A DNA stretch of 64,000 nucleotides from Saururus chinensis (GCA_035235625.1 CP141150.1:31016756-31080755); one strand, 5' to 3'. Counted from the first letter of the stretch, positions 22,967 through 34,269 are shown. Notes: generated by a model not told the origin, from the sequence alone. A program made the numbers and translations.

Positions 22967-25900
22967 GCAAGTTTATGGCTTAGTTATGTACTCTTAAATG
23001 TATACACTTCGTTTGCAATATATGAATTTTCCAAATTAGTTGGTGGAAAGCATAGATAATGATACCATCTAGATGATTCAAGCTTACATCCTATGATATT
23101 GATGCTGGATGAAAGTAATCCATGCATATGATTGACAAACAAAAAAGTTTATATTTGATATGAATTCCATCATTACAGCTATATTAGAAAAACCTGAATC
23201 CTCTATTCCCTGAGTTATGTACTCTTAAATGTATAAACTTCGTTTGCACAAATTAGTTGGTGGAAAGCATAGATAATGATACTGTCTAGATGATTCAAGC
23301 TTACATCCTATGATATTGATGCTGGATGAAAGTAATCCATGCATATGATTGACAAAAAAGAGTTTGATAGGAATTCCATCATTACAGCTATATAAGAAAA
23401 ACCTGAATCCTCTATTCCCTGACTTTGCCTTCTCATTGACTATAAAACCCAATTGAATTCTATTGGATACTTAGTTCTGCACTCTACTTGCTTAGGTTAC
23501 TGATATCTGTTCCTTTTCTGGGTCTCATATTTGTGCCATTTCTGTTTAAAATTGTTTGAGAAACTCTAACATGTAACTTCTGTGTTCTATTTTGTGTCAG
23601 TCAACGTCAATTACTTGTTTTTCATTGTTATATGAATTTCTAGAGAAATGGTATGAACAGGCTGAAATGGCTTGTTGGAATTGAAATTACACAGGAATAG
23701 GATTTTTATATTTCAGATATAAATTTTGTGGGAGAAATTTGCTTCAGTCAATTAAGGTTATACTCAGTATTAAAGAGTTTGATTTTTATTATGTGGGCAT
23801 ACTCTTGTCAGCAAATCCTTCCCATGCTTCAAGTTTTTTCCATGTTATTGGCTGCTAAACTGTGGCCAGTGTGGGGAACGAAGGACAGTTACTTCTTTAA
23901 ATCCATCATTAAGAGTTTTGAATAGAAAGATCATTTGATGTGGCTGCTGAAATTCACTTTTATCTCTTCTTAGATGTCTCGGACAGGAGTGCATCTGTCA
24001 CAAAATCTTGTTTCTCTATAGCTTTTCATATTAGATTGTTGATAGTAGCACAACATGCTTAAACAGTGTTGTGCACGTGCACTTGATTCATTACTTATAT
24101 TTATTTGAGTACATTAGACTATTATTTATTTCAGTACCTTAGGCTAGTTTCTCTTAAATTAGTTGTAGAACGGCATTATTATTGTAATATGAACTGGTTT
24201 AGGCACACTAGTGGGCGATGAGATAGCTGGGCCCACTAGCGGCACGAGTTCCACTGTTGGAGGGCATGACTCCCCATAAAGGGTCGTCTCCCTCCTTCGT
24301 TCGGTATGCAAGCATATCAGTTTAGTTCCTTGTTATTTTATTACTTCTCCTTCCTCTCTCTTTTGCGTAGAACTTCCTGTATCGATTGTGCCTACACCGG
24401 GCACATCATTGGTATCGGAGCTCTATCGATCCCTAGCCATGGCAAGAGGCAAACAGGTGGTTGTCGTTCCTAAAACTCAGCTAGTGAAGGAGACTAAGGT
24501 TTCAGCGGACAACCCCGTAACCGCTACCACGGTCGCTCCGGCTGCCATGGAGGATTCTACACTGGCGCACTCGTCGCTATGGTGAAGGTATTGACCACAG
24601 CGGTTGACAAATTAATGGCCAACCAGTCAGCGCCTTCCGTGCCCAACGTCAAAACCCAGGAAGCCGTCGTGGAAATTGGGGATTCTTCTCAGGGACTGAA
24701 CAGACACACCCCTGCTCCTTCAGCCATGGCGGATAGGGAGACATGTCAGTCCCATGTTCCCCTACCTGTTGGACTAGCAGAACTACCTGTGGAAGGTGGA
24801 CGCCAGGCCTGGGTTTCGCGAGGCCCGCCAGGTGTTTGGGCAAATGCCCCTATGATGCTGCCATTTACTACTGGTCTCCCAGCTATGCCAGACAGGGAGG
24901 TACGTCAGCCTTATGCCCCCCTCCATGTTGGGCAGGCCACCCTACCTGCCAAAGGGGGACGTTTGGCTTGGCCACCACGAGGCGCGCCAGGTGTTTGGAT
25001 GAATGCCCCAATGATGCATCCCCCACGAAACTTGCTTCTGGAGATGGACGATGATTGGGATGACCTTCATGGTCCTCGTGGTGGTCCTCGGGGAGGAGTG
25101 GAACCCCGTTTGGCCCGCCTCCAGTTCCCACGCTATAATGGGGACGACGACCCAGTTGAATGGTTGTACAAGGCAGAGAAGTTTTTCGCTTACCAGGGAA
25201 CACATTCAGAGGCTGAACGACTACGCATAGCAGCCTTCCACCTAGACGGAGATGCTTCGGTATGGTTCCAGAGCTTTGAGAAGGAGGTGCGCTACCCCAC
25301 TTAGGCCGCCTTCTCCGACGAATTATGCATCCAGTTCGGCCCAAATGAGTTTCAAGACTTCAACGAGATGCTCTTCTCTCTGCGACAAACATCCACCGTC
25401 AGAGCCTATTATACGGAGTTCATGAAGGTGGCTAACCGACTACCTGATTGGCCGGTGGTAGCCTTGGTGGGCACGTTCAAGAGAGGGCTCAAACCAGAAA
25501 TTTCTGAGGAGATGCGTTATTTTCCTTGTTCTAGCATGCGGGATGTGGTGCGTCACGCACGTATCGAAGAAGAAAAACTGGCTTGCCAGAGGCGTGGGAG
25601 TCGGCTTGGCACTTTTTTGCGGTCTGCTGTGCTTGCTGTCCCGAGCGCCGCCACAGCCAACGTTTCAGCTGCTGGCTGCTTTGGCCAATAAACCCCTCAG
25701 GCCGGCCCGATTGTTCGCCGTCTCACTCCGGCCCAGATGGAAGAACGCCGTGCAAAGGGACTTTGTTTTCGCTGTAATGAGAAGTTCATTCTGGGGCACC
25801 GTTGTTCCGTCAAGGGCAGTCTATTAGTGGAGGAGATAGATGAAAAGAGGGAGGTGGCGAACGGGTTGGACTCAGCGTACTATGATGAGACGCTACCGGA

Positions 25901-28900
25901 GATTTTTGTCCATGCCTTCTCAGGGGCATTCACTCTGCGCACAATGCAGAGTACAGGGTTATCTCAAGCAATAGTAGGTGGCCATTCTAATTGACAGTGA
26001 GTCTACTCACAACTTCATCAACGACAAGGTCGCCCAACGACTAGGCTGTTTCGTATCTGACTCGAAGCTCTTTGATGTATTGATCGGTGATGGCAAGCAC
26101 CTCCGGAGCTCCGGTGTCTGTACCCAGGTAGCGCTCTCCATTCAAGGCCACACATTCGTGACAGACCTCTTTCTACTTCCTACGAAGGGGGCGGATGTGG
26201 TGCTAGGGGTGCAGTGGCTCCAAGAACTCGGGGACGTGCTATGGAACTTTAAAGACCTAGTGATGGACTTTGTGCTAAACGGGCAGCAGGTGCGCCTCCA
26301 TGGCTCTCAGCCGGGCACTCTCCTCTCTGCTCAGTCGACGGGGTCCTTATTCCGGTTTGCATCTCAAGGGTTACTTCTTCAGCAGCGGGCATTGGGGAAC
26401 GTTCTGCAAGAGGAGTTGCCGCAGGATCTCCTTAACTTATTGGCGGGGTATAGTGCAGTGTTCGCTGAACCGCATGGCCTTCCTCCGGTGCGATCTCATG
26501 ATCACTCTATTCCCATCTTGCCAGGTGCCTCTCCAGCCAATGTCTGTCCTTATCGCTATCCGTACATTCAGAAAGCTGAAATCGAACGTCTTGTGGCTGA
26601 CATGCTTCATTCGGGTGTCATCTGCTTGAGCACAAGCCCCTTTTCTCGAGTGTTGCTAGTTCGTAAAAAGGATGGTACTTGGCACTTCTGTGTTGATTAC
26701 CGGGCTTTGAATGCTATCATAGTAAAGGATAAATATCCTATACCGGTGGTGGAGGAGCCTCTGGATGAGCTGTTCGGCGCTACTGTATTCAGTAAACTCG
26801 ACCTTTGATCAGGTTATCATCAGATCTGGATGCAGCCCACCGATGTGCACAAGACCGCCTTCCGCACTCATGACGGCCACTTCGAGTTCCTTGTTATGTC
26901 GTTCGGTCTAACGAATGCCCCCTCTACATTTCAGAGCCTTATGAATGAATTCTTCCATCCCTTCCTCCATCACTTCATTTTGGTGTTCTTCGATGATATC
27001 CTTGTCTATAACAAGTCATGGGGCGAACACTTGGAGCATCTCAGGCTTGTCTTTGCTATCCTGACAGCTAATTCATTGTTTCTTAAACGTTTGAAGTGTT
27101 CATTTGGTAGCCCACAGGTGGAATATTTGGGTCATTATCTCTCATGACGGCGTTGCTACAAACCCCTCTAAGGTGACCGCCATGCTGTCTTGGCCACCCC
27201 CTACTTGCCCCGGGTGCTGCGAGGCTTCCTTGGCCTCACTGGCTATTATTGGTGCTTTATTCACCGCTATGGCGAGATTGCTCGCCCTCTTACTCAGCTG
27301 TTATAGAAAGGCGCATTCCGTTGGTCTAACACTGCCCAGGCGGCCTTTGAGGAGTTGAAGCAAGCTATGGCGACCGCCCCTGTTTTGATCCTTCCTAATT
27401 TCAGCCGGCCATTCGTGGTTGAGACCGATGCTTCGGATGCCGGCTTGGGGGCGGTACTACTTCTGAAGGAGCGTCTTATTGCTTACTTCAGCAAGGCTTT
27501 GGCTGGCCGCTCCCTATCCCTCTCTCTCTATGAGAAAGAGATGCTAGCCATCGTCTTCGCAGTCGACAAATGGCGCCCTTATTTGCTTGGCCGACAGTTT
27601 CTCATTTGTACTAACCACCAACCGCTCAAGTATTTTCTCGAACAGTGGGTGTCCACTCCAGCGCAGCAGCGGTGGGTTAGCAAGCTCCTGGGCTATGACT
27701 ATGAGGTTGTGTACAAGAAGGGCTCAGACAACACCGTGGCCGATGCATTGTCTCGCCGTTCTACTCCCGGTTTGTGTTTGGCTATTTCCGGTCCGGTTTG
27801 TCCATTCCTTGCTGAGTTGAAACAGGCGTATCAGAATGATTCTCCGACCACCACATTAATTGCGGCCCTGCAGTCTAACCCGTCAGTGCGCCCTTACTTT
27901 GCCTGGAAGGATGGACTTCTCTTCTAGAAGGACCATCTTTGGGTTCCTGAGGTTACAGACCTGCGACAACGTATCATAGCCCACTTCCATGCCTCCCCCT
28001 TGGCGGGTCACGAGGGTGCCCTCCGCACCTATAAACGGGTCGGTCAGAGTTTCTTGTGGCAGGGAATCTGCCGAGCTGTAATTGCTTATGTGGCCGCTTG
28101 TGATGTCTGTCAGCGTGCTAAGTCCACCACCACCTCTCCTGCTGGTTTGCTTCAGCCATTGCCTATTCCGGATAAGGTTTGGGAGGACGTTTCTATGGAC
28201 TTTGTGGAGGCCTTACCGTTGGTCCAAGGCAAGTCGGTGATCATGGTGGTGGTGGATCGGTTGTCCAAGTACGCCCATTTTTGTGTTCTGGGACATCCCT
28301 TCACCGCCAAGTCTGTGGCGGAACTCTATGTTCGGGAGGTGGCCAAATTGTACGGTATGCCTCGCACTATTGTCTCCAATCGCGACAGAATTTTCATCTC
28401 TCAGTTTTGTCAGAAGTTCTTCACTCTACAGGGCACTTCTTTGCACATGAGTACTGCTTATCACCCGCAAACGGATGTGCAGACTGAGGTCGTCAACCGA
28501 TGTTTAGAGCAGTATCTGCACTGTTTTACTATGTCTTAGCCCCGTCGATGGCTTCAGCTTCTTCCGTGGGCCGAGTGGTCTTACAACACTGCTTATCACA
28601 CTCGTGCCGGATTTACTCCTTTTGAGGTGCTCTATGGGTGGCTGCCCCCTACCGTGCTCTCTTATGTTCCCCACCGATCATCAGTGGTGGAGGTTGACTA
28701 CATGCTCCAGACTCGGGATGGGGTCCTTTGACAGCTTAAAGAACTTGTCTATGGCTCAGAACATAATGAAGCATATCTATGATAGCCATCACATTGAGCG
28801 CGAGTTTGCAGTGGGGGACTTGGTTTATGTCTCCGTTTTTCCTCAGTACCAGACCTCCTTATTTTAGCCCGCGCACAACAAGCTCGCCCCCATTTTCATG

Positions 28901-31900
28901 GCCCCTATATTGTCGAAGAGCGCGTTGGTTTGGTTGCCTACAGCTTAGCTCTACCGCCGGGTTCGATGGTCCATCCTATTTTTCATGTCTCTCGGCTGCG
29001 TCGTTGCATTGGTGACCCCTCCCTAGCCTTAGATGCTCCACCACCTCCATTGATGGGCCCAGTTGTCTCTTTCGACCCCGTTCCAGCAGTACTGCTTGAT
29101 AAGCATCGTGTTTGCCATTCCGGTCGTATTATTACCTAAGTGTTAGTTTCTGGCAAGGGCAATCACTTGAGGATGCTACATGGCTGCCTGAGGACGAGTT
29201 CCTATCTCGTTACCCTTCTTAGTCGCCTTGAGGACAAGGCGCGTGCAGAAGCGTGGTGGAGTGTTGTGCACGTGCACTTAATTCATTACTTGTCTTTATT
29301 TGAGTACACTAGACTATTATTTATTTCAATAACTTAGGCTAGTTTCCCTTAAATCAGTCGTAGAGCAGCATTATTATTGTAATATGAACTGGTTTAGGCA
29401 CACTAGTGGGCCATGAGATAGCTGGGCCCACTAGCGGCACGAGTTCCACTGTTGGAGGGCACGACTCCCCATAAAGGGTCGTCTCCCTCCTTCGTTCGGT
29501 ATGCAAGCATATTAGTTTAGTTCCTTGTTATTTTATTACTTCTCCTTCCTCTCTCTCCTGCGTAGAACTTCTTGTACCGATTGTGCCTACACCGGGCACA
29601 TCAAATAGTTAACAAAATTCTGTGTCTTTGTCTTATACTGGAGTGCATCTGAAATATTCTCCATATATATGACTTTATTGGATCATTGTTTCTAACTGAA
29701 TGATTAATAAGATCCATATCACCTAAGGCCTTTGATGATTTAGGAGTAAACTTTAATTTTATGGCTCCTGCAACATGCAGAATAAAAGGAAATTGAACTG
29801 ATGCTTGTTGCAGAAAAAAAACATTAAATTACGAAAAAAGAGCTCAATGTGGTGTTATCAGCTTAAATGTAGATTTGATGTATCGTGTTTTGCGCAACAA
29901 CATATAAATAGGGAACTAGAGATAGAATGACTAAGTGGACTTAGGTGAATTAAGGAATAAAAAGTGTATATGTAGAAAAATTTGCACCAAACAAGTGTAA
30001 AAAGAGTTTCTGAGTGGCAAATAACAAAATTGGCCTGCACATGAAAGGCACATTTTGCATGTGGAAAACCTGTCAATTCAGACTTAGCATGCTGGTTTTA
30101 TTTAAACCTCCAATGCAAATCAGGGAAAACCTGTCAGTTCAGAGTTATCATTTTGGTTATATTTATACATTCAATGTAAATCAGGGATGACATAGTAAGT
30201 CCGGCTTGTTTACGTCCCTTGGTTTGCACAAGAAAGCTTTTCTTTTTACTTGGCTTTTTCTCTTTTTATATTTTTCTATATGCCATTAATCATGTGTGTC
30301 ATCATCATCACCACCATCTTATCCCATTAGTATGGGGTTGGCCACACAGATTCTGCTCCATTCATCACCACTACCACCACCATCTGGGTCCTCCACCACC
30401 ACCCCCATCTTATTCAATTAGTATGGTGTCAGCAATGAAGATTCTGCTACTCCATTCATCATCACCACCACCACCACCATCTTATCCCATTAGTATGGAG
30501 TCGGCGACATGGATTTGCTCCTCAATTTGCCCTATCATACACCATTTCTACATCCAAGTCATACATATGATAATTTCTCATAGTTACTATATTTGTCTTA
30601 TGGGTACTAATATAAGCACTTAATTAATCCAGGATGATTTCTTGCCACGAACAGCTACTCCACTGGAAGATATTTTCAAGTCCCTTTTCTGGTAAAATAC
30701 TATCCTTTTATATCTGTGGCAAAGGTCATTTATTAAATGCTCTGTTAAATGCTATCTTTCGGGCATCACATACATAATACGCCTAAAATTGAGATAATGA
30801 GTTAATTATTGATGGGATCATTAATCGCTGCAATTTCTGAGTGCTCTACAGTGTAGAGGATAACGCCAATTTTTTAATTATTTAGAAATGAAACAAGCAA
30901 AGTAGGAGCAAAGACCACCAGGAACATCCTGGTATCTTATGCATTGAAAACTTTGCCAACTTTCTCACACATCTTGGAGAGGGTTTTGAGTTTTCATTTG
31001 AATTTTTTATATTAGCTAATTTAACATTTATGTGTCAGAAAGTGTACCCTAATAAACTAAGACCAAAATTGTTCAACATTTATCATATGAGCAAATCCAA
31101 ATAATGCCCTGGTTAACATAATATACGGTCATATAAGAAAAAAGAGGAATTTAAAGAGTTTGAGGTTTTAATTTAAGCCTTAGTAGCTTATTTCTTTTAC
31201 TCGTAATCAGTACATATATTAATCTTCAAGATTTATAGAGTCCCAAACAATGGAAATACAAAATCCATTAACTAAGTTTTCTGTCATAATGTTAGGAAAA
31301 ATAGACGATAAGAAAATTTGAAACTATATGTAAATATGTTCCTGTTCATCTATTTTATGCAATTTTTATGTGATAAAAAGACGATAAAATGTTTGAGGAT
31401 ATGGCATAAAGCCCACTATGCATATTAAACCATATATTGAGCTCATTAGATTATCCCCTCACCTCTTGTCACTTTAGTCCATTTCTATTTGTGAATAGTG
31501 TTTCAATCGGTCAAAATATCCACGACTGGATTTTTCTCTCGTCACTTTAGTCCATTTCTATTTGTGAATAGTGTTTCAATCGGTCAAAATATCCACGACT
31601 GGATTTTTCTTTCCTTTTCTTGCCCCAGTTTGCCATGCTTGTTATGCCTTAGATGCTTGAGAGATACTTGCATTCCAGAAGAGAAGATGCTAAGAGATCC
31701 AAGAAGATTATATGCCCCGGGCCGACTCTATCATATTGTGGAGAGAAAGCCGTTCAGGTATTTCACTATCATATATAATGATTTATATGTTCATGAAATG
31801 CACATGAGAAACGATACTGTGCAGTACTTGGGATGGGCAAGTTTCATTCAATAATTTGCTCGACTTTGATTTTATTTTTGAAGCAAGTAACTTCATTATT

Positions 31901-34142
31901 TTCTTTTTACGATAAAAAAGAACTGTAATGAAGCTCTTGTTCATTTTTTAAGCAAGGTGCTTCGTTATTCATTGTCATTCTTATGTTGTATGAATTGATG
32001 AAAAATTGTTGAAGCATCCTATGAGTTGAACTAACTGCTACATCTTGGCTCATTTACAAGATAAAATGCTTGATGTTAGTTTTGTTCACCCTTGGATTTA
32101 GGTTGGGGAGATTTCCTCCTGTTGTTAGAACAGCAGTTCCAGTTGATGGAAGGTTTGAGCATATTGTGCTTTCATGCAATGCCACATCGGATCATGCCAT
32201 TATTTGGATAGAGAGGGAAGCCCAGAGAGCCCTGGATGTAAGGCTTACATTTTATTTGCTAAATTTCAAATTGAAATTTACTGTAAATTCTATGGTTAGG
32301 GTTATGATATTAATCCAGAGCAGTTTTTAGTATTCCAAGCCAAAGAAAAATTTTCCTCAAGAAACTTTAAAAAGGAAGGAAAAGAGGAAGTATAAAAGCT
32401 GAGAAGCGACATTAGGGCTATGAAAAGAGCTTACTAAAAGAGAATAATTATAGATCTCATTTTGCTAATGGGGTTAGAGGTAGTGGCAACAAAGACCTTT
32501 ATGAACACTCCATCTTTAGCGAGGGAATTAGCTGGAGAGTTGGCATCATGCTTGGCATGAGACCATTGAATCCCAAAGACCCATCAGCTAAATTATTTCT
32601 TTGTAGGCTAATATGTGAAGCGACCACGGTAAACTAATGGAGAACATTCATTAAGCCATCGTACATGATGATATTTTTGCTAATGATAGAATGGAAAATG
32701 AGAATATAAAGCCTTTAAACTAGAAAGAAGAGCAAAGGCTTCACTAAGAGTAGTATCCACACCAAAAGGTAAAAAAAAAGCCAGTAAGATGCTGCCTAGA
32801 TGATCCAGAATAGCCCCACGTCTAGAAAGACTAGGATTACCCAGAATATCTATCAAAGTTTGGTATTAAAAAGCCCACCACAAAACTCATTGAAGAAGGC
32901 GATGTTGGACACACCTGAGCAAATGAAACTATCTTCTATTGACAACAGGGATTTTGATCTAGATCCTGAAGGCTTGCTTTCTTTCACAACCCCAATTATC
33001 GAATTGATGTTTATCTTGTACCATTGAATACCGCCTTTGTTTTATCAGAAACTTCTATTATTTCTGTCAGGATTATCCATCACATATATGTTGATAAGTT
33101 CTAAAATTTAGTAGCCTGTATCTCTACTTTCTGAAGTATATAATCAAACCTTTGGCTATTGAAAGCTAAGAGAACCCGGATCACTATATTCCAAATTACT
33201 AGGTTTTGGGTCTGTGGGTTTACACATATATGCAGCTTCAAATAAGTAATTATTTGATTTGTCTATTTCCCAAATATGCGATCACCTGCCACTGCTGCAA
33301 TACTTTGTGGTGACTGAACCATTTGGTGACAAATGTGAGAGGGGTATTTACTGGCACTCCTCTAACAAACAAAGACAATACTATCAAATTTCAATGACTC
33401 TTAACATCCGTATTATATGTATTATTCTAAATCAAAGAATCGCTTGGCACTTGTACCATTTTTCTGATCAGATATCAAGGGGCAAGCCCCAATTTCATTA
33501 ATGATCAAAAGGAGGAAGAGTACAATGTGATCCCTAGAAAAGATGAAAATTGAATTTTCCAAGAATCTCTCAAGCGAGGTTGGCACTGTACCTTTCTTGT
33601 TTGGACACCATCAGTTTTCTGACTTCACCTTGACTTGAGCAAGCAAATGTGCATTTCAAGTCATTATTGCATGGTGTTTCCATATACATAATAGGGTGCT
33701 GCATCATGAAGGAAACTCGCACTAGCATTAGCTCGACTAGATTTATCTATGGTAATATTGTGAGTGCTTTTTCTTACTGATAGTATTACATGTTGATGTT
33801 TGAGGTCAGATGATGATGGACAAGGAGAAAACCATGGAGATTCCCCCGAAGCAAAGAATGGAGAGACAAGAGACCCTGGAAAGAGAGCACAGTGAAGAAT
33901 ACAAGGCTGCACTTAGACGGGCAGTTACATTAGCCATTCCATATGCGTACTCTCCATCTCCATATGGTACATTTGATGTAAATGAGAGTAACAATTCTAG
34001 GCCATTAGAGAAAACTTTAACAGGCTCATCAGGAAAGTCTCACCAGTGGGAGAGTTGGGATGAGTTGATAGAACGGCTCTTTGAGAAGGACGAGTCTGGT
34101 CACATGGTGCTTAAGAAATCAACGTCATCTTCCAATACTTGA
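22262..34142 (+). CDS. class 3 lipase / sn1-diacylglycerol-lipase-like alpha/beta hydrolase
   Basis: Five exons (22262-22966, 30633-30691, 31629-31757, 32102-32237, 33810-34142) join to 1362 bases, 453 residues. The serine-hydrolase elbow is GHSLGSG with the nucleophile at about Ser178; the oxyanion region reads LAFRGLN and GGYVHNGLL lies before it. LRCY-type [73 protein letters not shown] (with the likely catalytic His) and IIWIEREAQ are signatures of the plant subgroup often called calmodulin-binding heat-shock or DAGL-like lipases. The N-terminus is Cys/Trp-rich and may be membrane-associated. The tail (exon 5) is charged and poorly conserved. Such proteins are expected to cleave acylglycerols; the exact substrate is unknown. 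All phases fit. Intron 1 is 7.7 kb and holds a whole LTR retrotransposon in the same orientation. Confidence 0.93.
22982..23420 (+). repeat. tandem duplication in lipase intron 1, period 231 bp
   Basis: The first copy runs 22982-23212 and the second from 23213. Both begin AGTTATGTACTCTTAAATG and run through GTTGGTGGAAAGCATAGATA to CCTCTATTCCCTGA. The copies differ by a few substitutions and short deletions. The duplication lies just after the GC donor. Confidence 0.92.
24067..24408 (+). repeat. 5' LTR of the chromovirus
   Basis: 342 bp with TG...CA ends. CCCCATAAAGGG near 24275 is the likely TATA region. A T-rich stretch and CTTCCTCTCTC precede the end. Confidence 0.93.
24409..24421 (+). other. 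primer-binding site
   Basis: TTGGTATCGGAGC, one base after the LTR, differs by one base from the TGGTATCAGAGC site complementary to initiator Met-tRNA that is common in plant retrotransposons. Confidence 0.8.
24439..25691 (+). pseudogene. broken gag of the chromovirus
   Basis: The first ATG after the primer site starts [14 protein letters not shown]. The frame is then lost near 24580 and resumes in another frame. A capsid-type retrotrans_gag segment follows ([20 protein letters not shown], then [15 protein letters not shown]). An in-frame TAG at 25302-25304 splits it; the continuation ([20 protein letters not shown]) runs to 25691. The ATG, stop and frame changes show that this copy cannot make its own capsid protein. 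Confidence 0.85.
25737..29240 (+). pseudogene. broken pol of the chromovirus (zinc knuckle, PR, RT, RNase H, IN, chromodomain)
   Basis: In order: a zinc knuckle [14 protein letters not shown] (about 25764); a protease motif with [11 protein letters not shown], where the usual Gly after Asp-Ser is Glu (about 25984); RT with FDDILVY (about 26990) after an in-frame TGA near 26806; a frame change near 27145; RNase H with [14 protein letters not shown] and a DALSRR end (27420-27760); a TAG near 27926; integrase with [16 protein letters not shown], the second Asp in SNRDRIF and the Glu in QTEVVN (28100-28500), broken by a TAG near 28537; and a chromodomain-like tail with [18 protein letters not shown] (about 29165-29217). 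It shares about the same integrase wording as the truncated copy at 48.6-50.6 kb. Confidence 0.9.
29262..29603 (+). repeat. 3' LTR of the chromovirus
   Basis: 342 bp, preceded by a purine-rich AGAAGCGTGGTGGAG tract that serves as the polypurine primer. It ends GGGCACATCA before the AATAG flank. Confidence 0.93.
29933..30300. repeat. non-coding segment shared with 45652-46075
   Basis: Shares TTGCACCAAACAAGTGTAAA, GCAAATAAC, CCTTGGTTTGCACAAGAAAG and TTTTTACTTGGCTT in the same order with the later segment. It lies in lipase intron 1. An internal duplication with period 61 starts at 30064 and 30125 (GAAAACCTGTCA...AAATCAGGG). Probably an unnamed dispersed repeat; no terminal structure was found. 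Confidence 0.8.
30300..30525. repeat. CAT/CAC microsatellite with three TATCCCATTAGTATGGGG units
   Basis: Three units near 30315, 30404 and 30478 carry a CATCTTATCCCATTAGTATGG-like core (first and third nearly identical, the middle reading ATTCAATTAGTATGGTG) with CCACATGGATT-like 3' sequence, separated by (CAC)n/(CAT)n. The core resembles the CTTATCCCA...TGGGGTCGGCTACATGGAT end of plant SINEs. A diverged minus-strand copy lies at about 56445-56530. Confidence 0.55.
30633..30691 (+). CDS. lipase gene, exon 2
   Basis: 59 bases between TTAATCCAG and GGTAAAA, encoding [19 protein letters not shown] and the first two bases of a Cys codon. It joins exon 1 in phase 0 and exon 3 in phase 2. Confidence 0.9.
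31468..31610 (+). repeat. 73-bp-period tandem duplication next to the exon 3 acceptor
   Basis: Two 70-base copies, identical as far as I can read, start GTCACTTTAGTCCATTTC at 31468 and 31541 and end GACTGGATTTTTCT. The second ends 18 bases before the AG of exon 3, so the duplicated piece includes the likely branch-point and pyrimidine region. Confidence 0.93.
31629..31757 (+). CDS. lipase gene, exon 3
   Basis: 129 bases after CTTGCCCCAG. It opens with a Cys/Leu-rich patch ([15 protein letters not shown]), then [20 protein letters not shown], and ends TTCAG|GTATTT. The Cys-rich patch is a family feature and could be a lipid-anchor or membrane-contact segment (inference). Confidence 0.9.
32102..32237 (+). 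CDS. lipase gene, exon 4
   Basis: 136 bases after GGATTTAG, encoding [16 protein letters not shown], then [16 protein letters not shown] and the likely catalytic His. It ends CTGGAT|GTAAGG in phase 0. Confidence 0.9.
33810..34142 (+). CDS. lipase gene, exon 5 and stop
   Basis: 333 bases after GAGGTCAG. It begins [20 protein letters not shown] and ends SSSNT with TGA at 34140-34142. The in-frame Met codons at the exon start are internal residues, not a start. The segment is charged and includes [18 protein letters not shown], kept in the family. Confidence 0.88.
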   Translation: MMMDKEKTMEIPPKQRMERQETLEREHSEEYKAALRRAVTLAIPYAYSPSPYGTFDVNESNNSRPLEKTLTGSSGKSHQWESWDELIERLFEKDESGHMVLKKSTSSSNT

Positions 34143-34233
34143 TGTGTAATGTTATTATTATTATTTTTTTGTAATATGTAAGCTTTTGTCCATGTATAAG
34201 TGATTTTTTTGCATTAAATGACTGATGATGAGC

Positions 34234-34239
34234 AATAAA
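34234..34239 (+). terminator. polyadenylation signal of the lipase gene
   Basis: AATAAA lies about 92 bases after the stop codon, with a T-rich stretch and TGTAA-type upstream elements between. No other gene follows closely on the plus strand. Confidence 0.6.
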
Positions 34240-34269
34240 ATGAATTGGCCTCAATATGTTCTGAATAAA

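Larger units (their letters stand above)
24067..29603 (+). mobile_element. complete-length chromovirus-type Ty3 retrotransposon (5537 bp) in lipase intron 1
   Basis: Two 342-bp LTRs start TGTTGTGCACGTGCACTT and end GGGCACATCA. They are flanked by AACAG and AATAG, a 5-bp target duplication with one change. A primer-binding site like that of initiator Met-tRNA (TGGTATCGGAGC) follows the left LTR at 24410. Internal order is gag, zinc knuckle, protease, reverse transcriptase, RNase H, integrase, chromodomain remnant, which is the Ty3 order. The small size, short LTRs and C-terminal chromodomain suggest the Reina-like chromovirus group (inference). I count about 18 differences between the LTRs (about 5%), mostly transitions, so the insertion is not recent. 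Several stops and frame breaks make it non-autonomous. Confidence 0.95.

Noticed and set aside
24067-29603. The chromovirus as a potentially active element
   Set aside because: Stops and frame changes in gag, RT, integrase and the chromodomain, plus a changed protease motif.
30219-30623. 134-codon plus-strand frame rich in His and Pro
   Set aside because: Translation of the CAT/CAC repeats inside lipase intron 1.
33810-33818. ATGATGATG as an independent start of a small gene
   Set aside because: It is the start of lipase exon 5, preceded by an acceptor and in phase with exon 4.
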